A DNA stretch of 64,000 bases. Origin: Actinokineospora iranica. Its GTDB lineage: Bacteria; Actinomycetota; Actinomycetes; Mycobacteriales; Pseudonocardiaceae. The position numbers and the translations under genes were made by a program. Positions within the stretch are counted from its first letter, which is position 1, and the number at the start of each line of letters is the position of its first letter. Below, piece by piece: positions 1 to 7,956 of the stretch. The notes under the pieces are model-generated. The model saw only the letters and a program-made list of their open reading frames with translations. It was not told the DNA's origin and made no database searches. The stretch spans positions 124,001 to 188,000 of the forward strand of contig NZ_FMZZ01000007.1 of assembly GCF_900101685.1 (NCBI RefSeq), written 5' to 3'.

Positions 1-1
1 C

Positions 2-685
2 GCCCCGGTCGACAACGGCAACCCGTACCGGCACTCGGCGAACCAGGAGGGCTTCGGCACCTACGGCCCGCCGCACGTGCTGACCCTGGTCACCGAGGTC
101 GCCACCCGGGCGCTGAAGGCGGCGTGGTTCCAGAAGTGGTTCGTGCACCGGCGGCCGCGGCCGGAGGCGTTCGGCGGCCGGGTGCACGCCCATCTCACCG
201 GCCTGCGCGACTACGACATGATCGACATCGAGGTGCTGGACTCCACGGCGCTCAAGCTGGTGCACGAGCGACACGGTTCTTTCCTGTTGCCGCAGGCGTT
301 TCCGGAGGGTTCGCCGATGCACCCGTCCTACGGGTCCGGGCACGCCACGGTGGCTGGCGCGTGCGTCACGGTGCTCAAGGCGTGGTTCGACGAGTCCTGG
401 ACGCTGCCGCGCGCGGTCGTGCCCAACACCTCCGGCACCGCGCTGGCGCCCTACGAGGGCGCGGACGCGGACAAGCTGACCGTCGGCGGCGAGTTGGACA
501 AGGTGGCCGCGAACATCGCCAGCGCCCGCACCATGGCGGGCGTGCACTGGCGCACCGACTACTCCGCAGCGGTGCGCCTCGGCGAGGCCGTGGCCATCGG
601 CGTCCTGCGCGACCAGGTCCGGGTCGGCCACGAGGACGCCTCCTTCGGCCTCACCCGGTTCGACGGCACCCGAATGACGATTTAG
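2..685 (+). CDS. vanadium-dependent haloperoxidase-like protein (PAP2 superfamily), 5' end outside window
   Basis: C-terminal about 227 residues of a vanadate-dependent haloperoxidase or related acid phosphatase; the frame is open from the first base, so the N-terminus lies outside the window. The vanadate pocket can be read in order: Lys in FQKW, Arg in HRRPRPE, the SGH triplet in PSYGSGHAT, and Arg plus His in SARTMAGVHWRTD, with the spacing between the last two (six residues) as in fungal chloroperoxidase. Such enzymes oxidise halides with peroxide to halogenate substrates; some relatives are phosphatases. The family call is firm, the substrate is unknown. No signal peptide can be judged. 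The stop codon lies inside the arm of a long inverted repeat. Confidence 0.85.
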   Translation, partial: APVDNGNPYRHSANQEGFGTYGPPHVLTLVTEVATRALKAAWFQKWFVHRRPRPEAFGGRVHAHLTGLRDYDMIDIEVLDSTALKLVHERHGSFLLPQAFPEGSPMHPSYGSGHATVAGACVTVLKAWFDESWTLPRAVVPNTSGTALAPYEGADADKLTVGGELDKVAANIASARTMAGVHWRTDYSAAVRLGEAVAIGVLRDQVRVGHEDASFGLTRFDGTRMTI

Positions 686-743
686 GTCCTGTCTCAAGGC
701 GCGGGCACGCGCCAGCCGCACCGGCACGTCGAGACAGGACCTA
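683..743. repeat. perfect 13-bp inverted repeat flanking 35 bp
   Basis: TAGGTCCTGTCTC at 683-695 is repeated as its exact reverse complement at 731-743. The left arm contains the TAG stop codon of the haloperoxidase gene. It could fold as a terminator stem, but the long loop and the TA-type ends also fit a miniature transposable-element relic. No transposase is nearby. Confidence 0.55.
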
Positions 744-764
744 ACCGCCCACCGGCAAACCGTG

Positions 765-797
765 GTGAGGGCCGCCTTCGGGGAGGGCGGCCCTCAC
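765..797 (+). terminator. strong stem-loop after the haloperoxidase gene
   Basis: A 12-bp perfect stem, GTGAGGGCCGCC with GGCGGCCCTCAC, separated by a 9-base loop and followed by a short pyrimidine-rich run. It lies 80 bp beyond the haloperoxidase stop and fits an intrinsic-type terminator in a GC-rich actinomycete. Confidence 0.6.
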
Positions 798-953
798 CTT
801 TACTTGAGGTACCGGCCGTAGCCGAGTGGGTTCGAGCCGTGATTCACCCGTTCAGCCGCTCCCTCGGACCCTAACCGGTCGGGTGGGCGCGGCGATGAGA
901 ACAGGTACGGCAAACAACGGCCCCGGTCGCGTTGGGGCCGGAAAGTAGGAAGC

Positions 954-2009
954 ATGAACGCACCGACGAACGGCCGCGTTTCCACGCGGCCCCGAGTGCT
1001 GGAATCCCTCCCGGACGAACTCGTCGCGTCCCTTCAGGTGCGCGACCAGTGGCGCGCGCGGACCGCGGCATCGGAAGACGGCTTGGAGTTCCTGGTCTCC
1101 GACATCGCCCGCTGGCGCCCCGGCTCGACCGTGCGGGTCGCCTTCCTCGACGGCGACGCCGCGCTGCACGCCGATATCGCCGAGGCGACCAAGCAGATCA
1201 CCGACGCGTGCAACCTGACCCTGGACTTCGGTTTCGCCGCCGCCACCGGCGGGTTCCGCCGCTGGCACGAGTCCGACACCGAGCACGCCGCCGAGATCAG
1301 GGTCAGCTTCGACCTGGGCGGGTTCTGGTCCCTGGTCGGCACCGACAGCAACGACCCGACCATCGGCTCGCCCGGCGGGCCGGTCGGCGGCGGCCCCGGG
1401 CAGCGCAGCCTCAACCTCGGCGGGTTCGCCGTCGAGCGCCCGGACGACTGGGAAGGCGTTGTGCGGCACGAGTTCCTGCACGCGCTGGCCTTCCACCACG
1501 CGCACCAGAACATGCGCGGCCCGTGCGAAACGGAGTTCCGCTGGGCGGACGACCCCGGCTACCTCCCGACCAAGAACGCCCGCGGCGTGTTCGTTCCGGA
1601 CGCCGCGGGCCGCAGGCCGGGCATCTACACCTACCTGGCGGGCGCGCCCAACCACTGGCCCAAGGCGAAGGTCGACCACAACCTGCGGGTCAACGAGTCG
1701 CCGGAGGTGATCGCGGGGCCGTTCGACAACAACTCGGTCATGCTCTACGCCTTCGAGTCGTTCTTCTACAAGACGAACCCGAGTTCCTGCGCGCCGAGCG
1801 GCAACGGGATCGATCTGTCCGAAGGAGACAAACGCGGGCTGGCGCTGCTCTACCCCGAGGCCGCCGAGGAGATCTCCGACGTGGTGGTGCGGGCCGAGAA
1901 CGCGCTGAGCAGGCTGGAAAGCGGCCTTGAGGCCGACACCGGGCCGGTTTCCGTTTACCAGGAGCGGGTTGTCGAGCTTCTCAACGAGATGGTCGGCGCG
2001 CGCGCATAG
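954..2009 (+). CDS. metzincin-type zinc metalloprotease (astacin/matrixin-like)
   Basis: 351-residue protein. The zinc site is read directly at about residues 168-182 as HEFLHALAFHHAHQ, which fits HExxHxxxxxH with the HxHQ tail typical of astacin-like enzymes. A Met-turn equivalent follows (NNSVMLYAF, about residue 260), then a C-terminal LSEGDKRGLALLYP segment usual in this family. No signal peptide or lipobox is visible, so a cytoplasmic location or non-classical export is inferred. The ATG start has GGAAG just upstream. The trypsin-like gene begins 113 bp downstream on the same strand, so a two-protease unit is likely. The target is unknown. Confidence 0.8.
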   Translation: MNAPTNGRVSTRPRVLESLPDELVASLQVRDQWRARTAASEDGLEFLVSDIARWRPGSTVRVAFLDGDAALHADIAEATKQITDACNLTLDFGFAAATGGFRRWHESDTEHAAEIRVSFDLGGFWSLVGTDSNDPTIGSPGGPVGGGPGQRSLNLGGFAVERPDDWEGVVRHEFLHALAFHHAHQNMRGPCETEFRWADDPGYLPTKNARGVFVPDAAGRRPGIYTYLAGAPNHWPKAKVDHNLRVNESPEVIAGPFDNNSVMLYAFESFFYKTNPSSCAPSGNGIDLSEGDKRGLALLYPEAAEEISDVVVRAENALSRLESGLEADTGPVSVYQERVVELLNEMVGARA

Positions 2010-2122
2010 TGGCAGCGGCCCGGCCCCGGCCGGGCCGCTGCCCGACTTCGGCCAGGCACGGGCCGTGGCCGCGGGACAAACCTGGTCCGTCCGCCGGACG
2101 GGCCGCTGGGCAGGAGGCTGCC

Positions 2123-3301
2123 ATGACATTCGCCCATCTCACCCCGAGCGCGCTCAAGGAGGTCCAGCACGCCGCGATCGAGCTGGGCTTCGCCGACGAC
2201 GGGATGCTGGCCGCGCTCACCAGCGGCATCCCGCCCGCGTTCGTGGCCAGCGCCATGCAGGGCGGGCAGGGCGTGGCCAAGCTGATGACGCTGACCAGCC
2301 GGATGAACTGCACCCGCGTCCTGCTTTCCGGTCAGGTGCCGCTGTTGCAGTGGCTGGACAACGCGGTCCTGCTGGCGGCGGGACGGCCGGAGGAGATGGT
2401 GTTCCGCCGGGCCCTGGAGATCGCCTCCGTCGACGGTGACGCGCCGCCGACGACATCGCCCGTCGACGAGCCTGCCGCCGCGGTGCCGGACGTCGAATCG
2501 ATGCTCGACGACCGGGGCGCGCTGGAAGTCGTGATCGCCGAGGACGACACCCTCGACGTCGGGTTCCTGCACACCGGGGCGGCGGTGTCCCGGTCGGTGG
2601 CGAAACTGGTCGTGCAGCGGCATTTCAACGGGATGCCCGCGACCCTGGCGGGCAACGCGCCGGACGTCGTCCTGGGCACCGGCTGGATGATCGCGCCGCG
2701 GCTGCTCGTCACCAACCACCACGTGGTCAACGCCCGCTCGCCCAGGGAGCCGCGGGCGAGCGAGGCCGACTTCGCGCTCCAGGGCGCGTCGGCCACGGCG
2801 CTGTTCGACTACTACAGCGCCGACGCCACCGGCCACAGCACCGCGGCCGTCGGCTGCCTCGCCCACGACACGGACCTGGACTTCGCGATCCTGCGGCTGG
2901 CCGAGGACGACTCGCCCCGGCCGCCGCTGCGGCTGCGGGCCAACCCCATCGTCCGGACGCCGGACCGCGAGCTGAGCGAGCGGGTGAACGTGCTGCAGCA
3001 TCCCGGCGGGCACCCGATGCGGCTGGGATTCCGCAACAACTTCGTCGTCAGCGGCTCCCCGGACCGGCTCAGCTACCTGACCGACACCGCGGGCGGGTCG
3101 TCCGGCTCGGCCATCTGCGACGACGCCTGGCACGTCGCCGCGCTGCACCGCGGTTTCCAGACCATCGTCAACGGCGCGGTGCAGGTGTGGGGCCGCACGA
3201 TCAACCAGGAGAACTACGGCACCCCGATCGGCGCGATCCTCGCCCATCTCGCCGCGCGCCACCCGGAGGTGCACGCCGAGGTGATGGCCGGACAGGGCTG
3301 A
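2123..3301 (+). CDS. trypsin-like serine protease with N-terminal effector-associated-type helical domain
   Basis: 392 residues; ATG at 2123 is chosen because AGGAGG stands 6 bases before it. Residues 1-100 form an all-alpha module (LTPSALKEVQHAA ... VPLLQWLDNAVLL) that resembles the effector-associated domains of NTPase-controlled conflict systems; this assignment is by eye and uncertain. Residues about 185-380 are a trypsin/V8-type protease with the triad visible: His in TNHHVV, Asp in DLDFAIL, Ser in GGSSGSAI. No secretion signal is seen, so it is probably cytoplasmic. The gene is co-directional with the metzincin just upstream. A role as a proteolytic effector is inference. Confidence 0.75.
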   Translation: MTFAHLTPSALKEVQHAAIELGFADDGMLAALTSGIPPAFVASAMQGGQGVAKLMTLTSRMNCTRVLLSGQVPLLQWLDNAVLLAAGRPEEMVFRRALEIASVDGDAPPTTSPVDEPAAAVPDVESMLDDRGALEVVIAEDDTLDVGFLHTGAAVSRSVAKLVVQRHFNGMPATLAGNAPDVVLGTGWMIAPRLLVTNHHVVNARSPREPRASEADFALQGASATALFDYYSADATGHSTAAVGCLAHDTDLDFAILRLAEDDSPRPPLRLRANPIVRTPDRELSERVNVLQHPGGHPMRLGFRNNFVVSGSPDRLSYLTDTAGGSSGSAICDDAWHVAALHRGFQTIVNGAVQVWGRTINQENYGTPIGAILAHLAARHPEVHAEVMAGQG

Positions 3302-3389
3302 TCCACCTCGACGGTGGCCCCCGCGACCAGATCCGCCTGTTCCGCCACCATGCCGAGCCGGACGGCTGGTCGAGAGGCCGCGCCGGTTC

Positions 3390-4487
3390 TCAGCGCGTCC
3401 TCGGCCGGGGGACAGCGAGGACCGAGCGGTCGATGTCGGCGAGGGTCGGACGGCCGGTGAGGGCCATCGCCTCCGCCAGTTCCTCGCGCAGGATGGCGAG
3501 CACGTCGGCGGCGCCCTCCGCGCCCGCGTGGGCCAGGCCCCAGAGCACCGGGCGGCCGACGAGCACCGCGCTCGCGCCGAGGGCGACGGCCTTGAGCACG
3601 TCGGCGCCGGTGCGGACGCCGCCGTCGACCAGGACGGGGACGCGGCCCGCCACCTGGTCGGCCACCTCGGGGAGGGCGTCGACGGCCGCGGGCACGCCGT
3701 CGAGCTGCCTGCCGCCGTGGTTGGAGACCACGATCGCGTCGACGCCGTGCGCCACCGCCAGCTCGGCGTCCTCGGCGGTGAGGATTCCCTTGAGGGCCAG
3801 GGGAAGCGCGCTGCGCTCCCGCAGCCATGCCAGTTCGGCCCAGGTCAACGACGGGTCGAACCGCTCGCGGGAGTGGCGTTCGATGGCGGAGGTGCCGTCC
3901 TCTGCGACGTGGCTGGTGGCCATCACCGGGGCGTCGAGGTTGACCGCGCGGACGTCGGCGGGCACGGTGAAGGCGTTGCGCAGGTCGCGGGGCCTGCGGG
4001 CGATCCTGGGCGCGTCGACGGTCAGCACGAGCGCGGAGATCCCGGCGTCCTCGGCCCGGCGCACCACATCGAGCAGGGCGGCGCGGTCGCGCAGCCAGTA
4101 CAACTGTGTCCACAGTGGACCGGTCGCGGCGTTGGCGATGTCGGCGTAGCTCGCGCTGGCGAACATGCTCACCACGAACAGCATCCCGTGCGCGCCCGCC
4201 GCCGCCGCGGTGGCCCGCTCGCCGTCGTCGTGGGCCAGCCGGTGGTAGGCCATCGGGGCCACGCCGATCGGCGCGGCCAGCGCGGCGCCGAGCACGGTGG
4301 TTCGCGAGTCGCAGGTCGCGACGTCGGTCAACACCCTGGTCCGCAACGTGATCCGCTCGAACGCGGCGCGGTTGTCCCGCAGTGTCCACTCCGCGCCCGA
4401 CCCGCCGTCCAGGTAGTCCCACACCCGCGCCGGGAGGGCGGCCCTGGCCAACTCCGCGTAGTCCGCCACCCGCACCGGTTTCATCAT
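3390..4487 (-). CDS. FMN-dependent alpha-hydroxy-acid oxidase (4-hydroxymandelate oxidase-like)
   Basis: 365-residue member of the FMN alpha-hydroxy-acid dehydrogenase family (lactate/glycolate/mandelate oxidases). Visible motifs: IGVAPMAYHRLAH after the N-terminal helix, LTVDAPR, the flavin-contacting Lys in LALKGIL, the catalytic His/Arg block SNHGGRQLDG, and LVDGGVRTGADVLKA plus LVGRPVLWG for the FMN phosphate. Length is normal. A hydroxymandelate synthase gene stands 2.1 kb away on the other strand, so oxidation of 4-hydroxymandelate to the benzoylformate in hydroxyphenylglycine synthesis is a reasonable inference. Lactate or another 2-hydroxy acid remains possible. The start has two adjacent ATGs. 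Confidence 0.8.
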   Translation of the reverse strand: MMKPVRVADYAELARAALPARVWDYLDGGSGAEWTLRDNRAAFERITLRTRVLTDVATCDSRTTVLGAALAAPIGVAPMAYHRLAHDDGERATAAAAGAHGMLFVVSMFASASYADIANAATGPLWTQLYWLRDRAALLDVVRRAEDAGISALVLTVDAPRIARRPRDLRNAFTVPADVRAVNLDAPVMATSHVAEDGTSAIERHSRERFDPSLTWAELAWLRERSALPLALKGILTAEDAELAVAHGVDAIVVSNHGGRQLDGVPAAVDALPEVADQVAGRVPVLVDGGVRTGADVLKAVALGASAVLVGRPVLWGLAHAGAEGAADVLAILREELAEAMALTGRPTLADIDRSVLAVPRPRTR

Positions 4488-4817
4488 TGGACCCCCGTCA
4501 TCCGTGGTGAGCCATTCGGCGGAAGGATAGCGCCGAATTCCGCAGGCACCAGAGTCGCTGTCGAAAACAACTTGGGAATCGGTTACGGAGAGCGCTTTTC
4601 GGACACCCTTTCATGTGCGCGCTGTCACCGCTCGCGCGGGTTAATCCTCTTCACAGACAGCAAGTTGGGGCGGCCGGCGTTCGTCCGTGCGGACCGTATT
4701 AGTCCGTCTGGGTGACCTTGACGGGCGCTGCTCACTGTGTAATTGTTTCTGTCTGTCAGGGTGGTGATCGGCAGCTCATACGGCATTCGGCGTGGCAATC
4801 GACGCGAAGGGTCGGCG
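4488..4817. other. 330-bp non-coding region
   Basis: The region separates the divergently read hydroxy-acid oxidase from the decayed ketosynthase. It is less GC-rich than the flanking genes and includes a small GTCCGTGCGGAC palindrome near 4681-4695. It probably held a divergent promoter. No convincing gene, RNA or terminator was seen. Confidence 0.4.
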
Positions 4818-6620
4818 ATGAAGCGCACCCGGGTTTCCGAAGTCGGCACGGTCGGTGCGCATCGAAAATGGGTTGCCGAGGTCCTGCTCGACGGCGACCT
4901 GGCCGAGGCTCGCGGTCGGTTCGACCGCCCGAATGATCGCGCCGCATCGCGCGAACCGGTCGCCGACCGCGAACGCGTCCCGCGTGCGGCTGGGCTGGCC
5001 GGTGGTGGGACTGTCGCATCGCGATTGTCGCCGTCGCTGTCCGGCGTGGCCACGCTGCCCGCCGCTCACGCCGACGGGGAAAACACTTCCCTAGACAGGG
5101 AAATCACCAACCGGACCGGCCTCTGCGAGACACCCAAGACCTGCGCGGGCGCGGGTGTGGCGGCTAACACAGTGGTGTCCGACGCAAGCACGGTGATCAC
5201 GGCAGGCCAAGCGGACCGGGTCGTGGCCGCCGCCGGAAGACCCGGATCGCCCGCATCCGGGCCCGGGCGTGGAGCCGGTGGAGCGGCCGCGCGCCCGCAC
5301 TCTGAACGCCGTCTACTGGGTCGACAGCGCACTGCTCGTCGGCGCGCCGTGAACACCGCCGCGCTGGTCGACCACACGGAACAGTCGGCGCTGACCGTGC
5401 TCGCCTCGGCGCGGTGGCCGGGGTCTGCCTCGGACACCCGGTCGGTGAAGGTGATGTCCGCATTCATCCCGCTGGTCGCCGCGACAGTTGGCCTGCGCCC
5501 CCGCGGCGGGTGCACCCGCGTGGTCACCGCGCCACCGGTGGACGGCCTGCCCGACATCGGGGGTATCGCCGACGCGCGGATCTCCGTTGGCGTCGACGTG
5601 ACCCACGATCGGGTGGCTGTGGTCGGGCCCACCCGCGGCGGCGGATCGCTGACCCATGGGAACTTCTCCACTTTGCGCAGGGAGCACGGCGGGCGGAGGG
5701 CGAGTCCGCATCTGTTGCCCGGCACACCTGCCGCGATGGCCGCGGCCAGAATCGCGATACGGCAGGGGATTCGCGGGTACAGTGGGCGTATCACCACGGC
5801 CTGCGCGGCGGGTGCGCGGTCCATCGCCAAGGCGCCGCGGCCCGTTCGCGCGGGGGAAGCCGATGCCGTGGTGTGCGGCGGCAGCGACACCGCGCTGCAC
5901 CTGACGGTGGCCGCCGCGTTCGCCAACGCATGGGCGCTCGCCCGGGGCCGGTGCGCCGACCCGACCTCGGCGTGCGGACGATTTGACAAGTGCCGCAACG
6001 GTTTCGTACTTGGCGAGGGGGCAGGGGTGCTGGTGGTCGAACGCGCGGATTTCGCCGACGCGCGCGGCGCGGCTGCCCACGCCGGGTCGCTCGGGAGCGG
6101 CGGCACGACCGACATCTGCTACCCGCCCACGCCCCCGCCCGATGGCATGGGCGTGGAAACGGTATCGCGCAAGGCAACTATCGATGTCTGTTGCCCGACG
6201 GCGGTCCTGCCCGATGGCGTGGGTGTGGAAGCGGTGATGCGCAAGGCAACTATCGATGTCTGTTGCCCGACGGCGGTCCTCTCGGATGGCGTGGGTGTGG
6301 AAGCGGTGATGCGCAAGGCAACTTTCGCTGCCGGATCGGCGTGGTCCGATGTGGACTGTGTGAGCGCGCAGGGCACCTCGCCGCCGGGCGACGCACGCCG
6401 GAGTTCTGCCGCCCGCCCGCGATCCCGGCGACCCGGGCCGCCTGTTCCACCACGTGCTCGGTGGGTGCGGGTCGGCGCGGTCCGCGCCGCGCTGTCGAAC
6501 TCGTTCACCTTCCGCGGCCACCACAACCTCAGCCTCCCCATCGCTGCCCCGAACACCCGACCGACCCGCACCACCACACCCAGCGACGCGACCAGCCCAC
6601 TCCGGCACACCAGGGGTTGA
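4818..6620 (+). pseudogene. decayed beta-ketoacyl synthase (KS) relic
   Basis: One long open frame, but only parts match a FabF-type ketosynthase. Recognisable blocks are NFSTLRREHGGRRASPHLLP, MAAARIAIRQGIRG, the active-site Cys context TTACAAGA, EADAVVCGGSD, FDKCRNGFVLGEGAGVLVVE and a C-terminal NSFTFRGHHN equivalent of NSFGFGGHN. The first catalytic His motif (AHGTST in live enzymes) reads SAQGTSPP, so His is replaced by Gln. The stretch between it and the end is far too short, and the N-terminal 180 residues match nothing I know. Three 72-bp tandem units lie inside. I read it as a degenerating gene that has kept its frame. It sits between hydroxyphenylglycine-type genes. Confidence 0.6.
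6141..6328 (+). repeat. 72-bp tandem repeat, about 2.6 copies, inside the KS relic
   Basis: Units start at 6141, 6213 and 6285 with an exact 72-base period, and are nearly identical (each begins GATGGC followed by TGGGYGTGG). In frame each unit encodes DGVGVEAVMRKATIDVCC or a close variant. A 24-residue block around the DGxG motif of the ketosynthase has therefore been multiplied in frame. Confidence 0.9.
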
Positions 6621-6622
6621 CC

Positions 6623-7663
6623 ATGAACCTTTCCGCCATCGAGTATGTCGAGTTCCATGTCGCGGACGCCGAGCAGACCGCGGCCCGCCTGCGCGCCGAA
6701 TACGGCTTCCGGGTCATCGGACGGCTCGCCGAACGCCCCGATCGCCGCGGTGTCCTGCTTGGTCAGGGCGACATCCGCATCCTGGTGACCGAGGGGCGGA
6801 GCGCGGCCCACCCGGCGTCGACGTACGTCGCCCGGCACGGCGACGGCCTCGCCACGATCGCGCTGCGCGCCGACGACCCGGACGCCGCGCTGGCCGAGGC
6901 GCTCGAGCGCGGCGCGGTCCTGGTGGCCGAGCAGGCCGCGGTGTCCGAACCCACGCGCATCACCGGTTTCGGCGATGTCGCGCACTCCTTCGTCCGGCCC
7001 GACGCCCTGCTGGCCGAGCTTGAACCAGTGGACGGCGACGACGGGGACGACCCGCTGGACCTGCTGCTCGCCATCGACCATGTGGCCGCCTGCGTCGAGG
7101 CGGGCCAACTGGAGCCCACGGTCCGCTACTACGAGCAAGTGCTGGGCTTCAAGGAGATCTTCGAGGAGCATATCGAGGTCGGCGGCCAGGCGATGAACTC
7201 CAAGGTGGTGCAAAGCGTCTCCGGCGCGGTCACGCTGACCCTGCTGGAACCGGACACCACCGCCCTGCCCGGCCAGATCGACGACTTCCTGGCCGCGCAC
7301 TCCGGTCCCGGCGTGCAGCACCTGGCGTTCCGCACCGACGACATCGCCACCGCCGTGCGCACCCTGTCCGCCCGCGGCGTCGGATTCCTCAGCACCCCCT
7401 CGGCGTACTACGACACGCTCGCCGAGCGCTTCGCGCACGTCGCGGTGCCCGTCGACGTGCTGCGCGAGCTGAACGTGTTGGTGGACCAGGACAACGAGGG
7501 CGAGCTGTTCCAGATCTTCACCCAGACCACCCACTCACGGCGCACGATCTTCTTCGAGGTGATCGAGCGGCTGGGCGCGCTGACCTTCGGCAGCGCCAAC
7601 ATCAAGGCGCTCTACCAGGCCGTGGAACGCGAGCGCACCGGGGCGCGAGAGGCACTCGCTTAA
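6623..7663 (+). CDS. hmaS: 4-hydroxymandelate synthase (HPPD-like non-haem iron dioxygenase)
   Basis: 346 residues, a two-half vicinal-oxygen-chelate dioxygenase. The iron ligands are visible in the C-terminal half: His in LLAIDHVAACV, His in GVQHLAFRTDD and Glu in FFEVIERLG. AMNSKVVQSVSGAVTLTLLEP and the C-terminal TFGSANIKALYQAVE follow the hydroxymandelate-synthase pattern more than true 4-hydroxyphenylpyruvate dioxygenase, where NFKALFEAIE is usual. The expected reaction turns 4-hydroxyphenylpyruvate into 4-hydroxymandelate, the first step to hydroxyphenylglycine. The partner oxidase is at 3390-4487; no HpgT-like aminotransferase is in the window. ATG at 6623 follows the relic by 2 bp. 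Homogentisate-forming HPPD is the main alternative. Confidence 0.8.
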   Translation: MNLSAIEYVEFHVADAEQTAARLRAEYGFRVIGRLAERPDRRGVLLGQGDIRILVTEGRSAAHPASTYVARHGDGLATIALRADDPDAALAEALERGAVLVAEQAAVSEPTRITGFGDVAHSFVRPDALLAELEPVDGDDGDDPLDLLLAIDHVAACVEAGQLEPTVRYYEQVLGFKEIFEEHIEVGGQAMNSKVVQSVSGAVTLTLLEPDTTALPGQIDDFLAAHSGPGVQHLAFRTDDIATAVRTLSARGVGFLSTPSAYYDTLAERFAHVAVPVDVLRELNVLVDQDNEGELFQIFTQTTHSRRTIFFEVIERLGALTFGSANIKALYQAVERERTGAREALA

Positions 7664-7722
7664 GGCGGCGAATGGCCCGTTTGAAGTATCATTACTACTA
7701 CGAATGGTCTAATCACGTGTGT

Positions 7723-7748
7723 GGTTGAATATGCTTGCGCATTCAACC
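7723..7748 (+). terminator. stem-loop downstream of hmaS
   Basis: Perfect 8-bp stem, GGTTGAAT and ATTCAACC, with a 10-base loop, 60 bp after the hmaS stop. There is no T-tract, so it may be a terminator or an operator. Confidence 0.4.
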
Positions 7749-7810
7749 GTAGCTTTCCTCGTCCGCCTCACCAGGCGAGATCACCGGTCGCGCGAGATTG
7801 TTGGCGACTT

Positions 7811-7848
7811 TTGACAAAACGCGGAGGGTGATCCTGATCGCGGATCAC
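7811..7848 (+). promoter_or_regulatory. candidate promoter/operator upstream of the lanthipeptide synthetase
   Basis: A consensus -35-like TTGACA lies at 7811-7816 and is followed by a palindrome GTGATCC-7 bases-GGATCAC at 7828-7848, 109 bp before the synthetase start. The palindrome overlaps where a -10 element should be, as expected for a regulator site. No clear -10 sequence is present. Confidence 0.35.
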
Positions 7849-7956
7849 GCCACTCCGATGGCGGTTAACGGCATGTCTTTCCCCTGGAATGCTTGAATTG
7901 TTCGAGGTGATGCAAGGCGGACGTAAGAGCGATGTCGGAAGGGTTTTTTTCTCCCC

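Noticed and set aside
4818-6620. A functional ketosynthase
   Set aside because: Catalytic His replaced by Gln, C-terminal part largely missing, internal tandem expansion.
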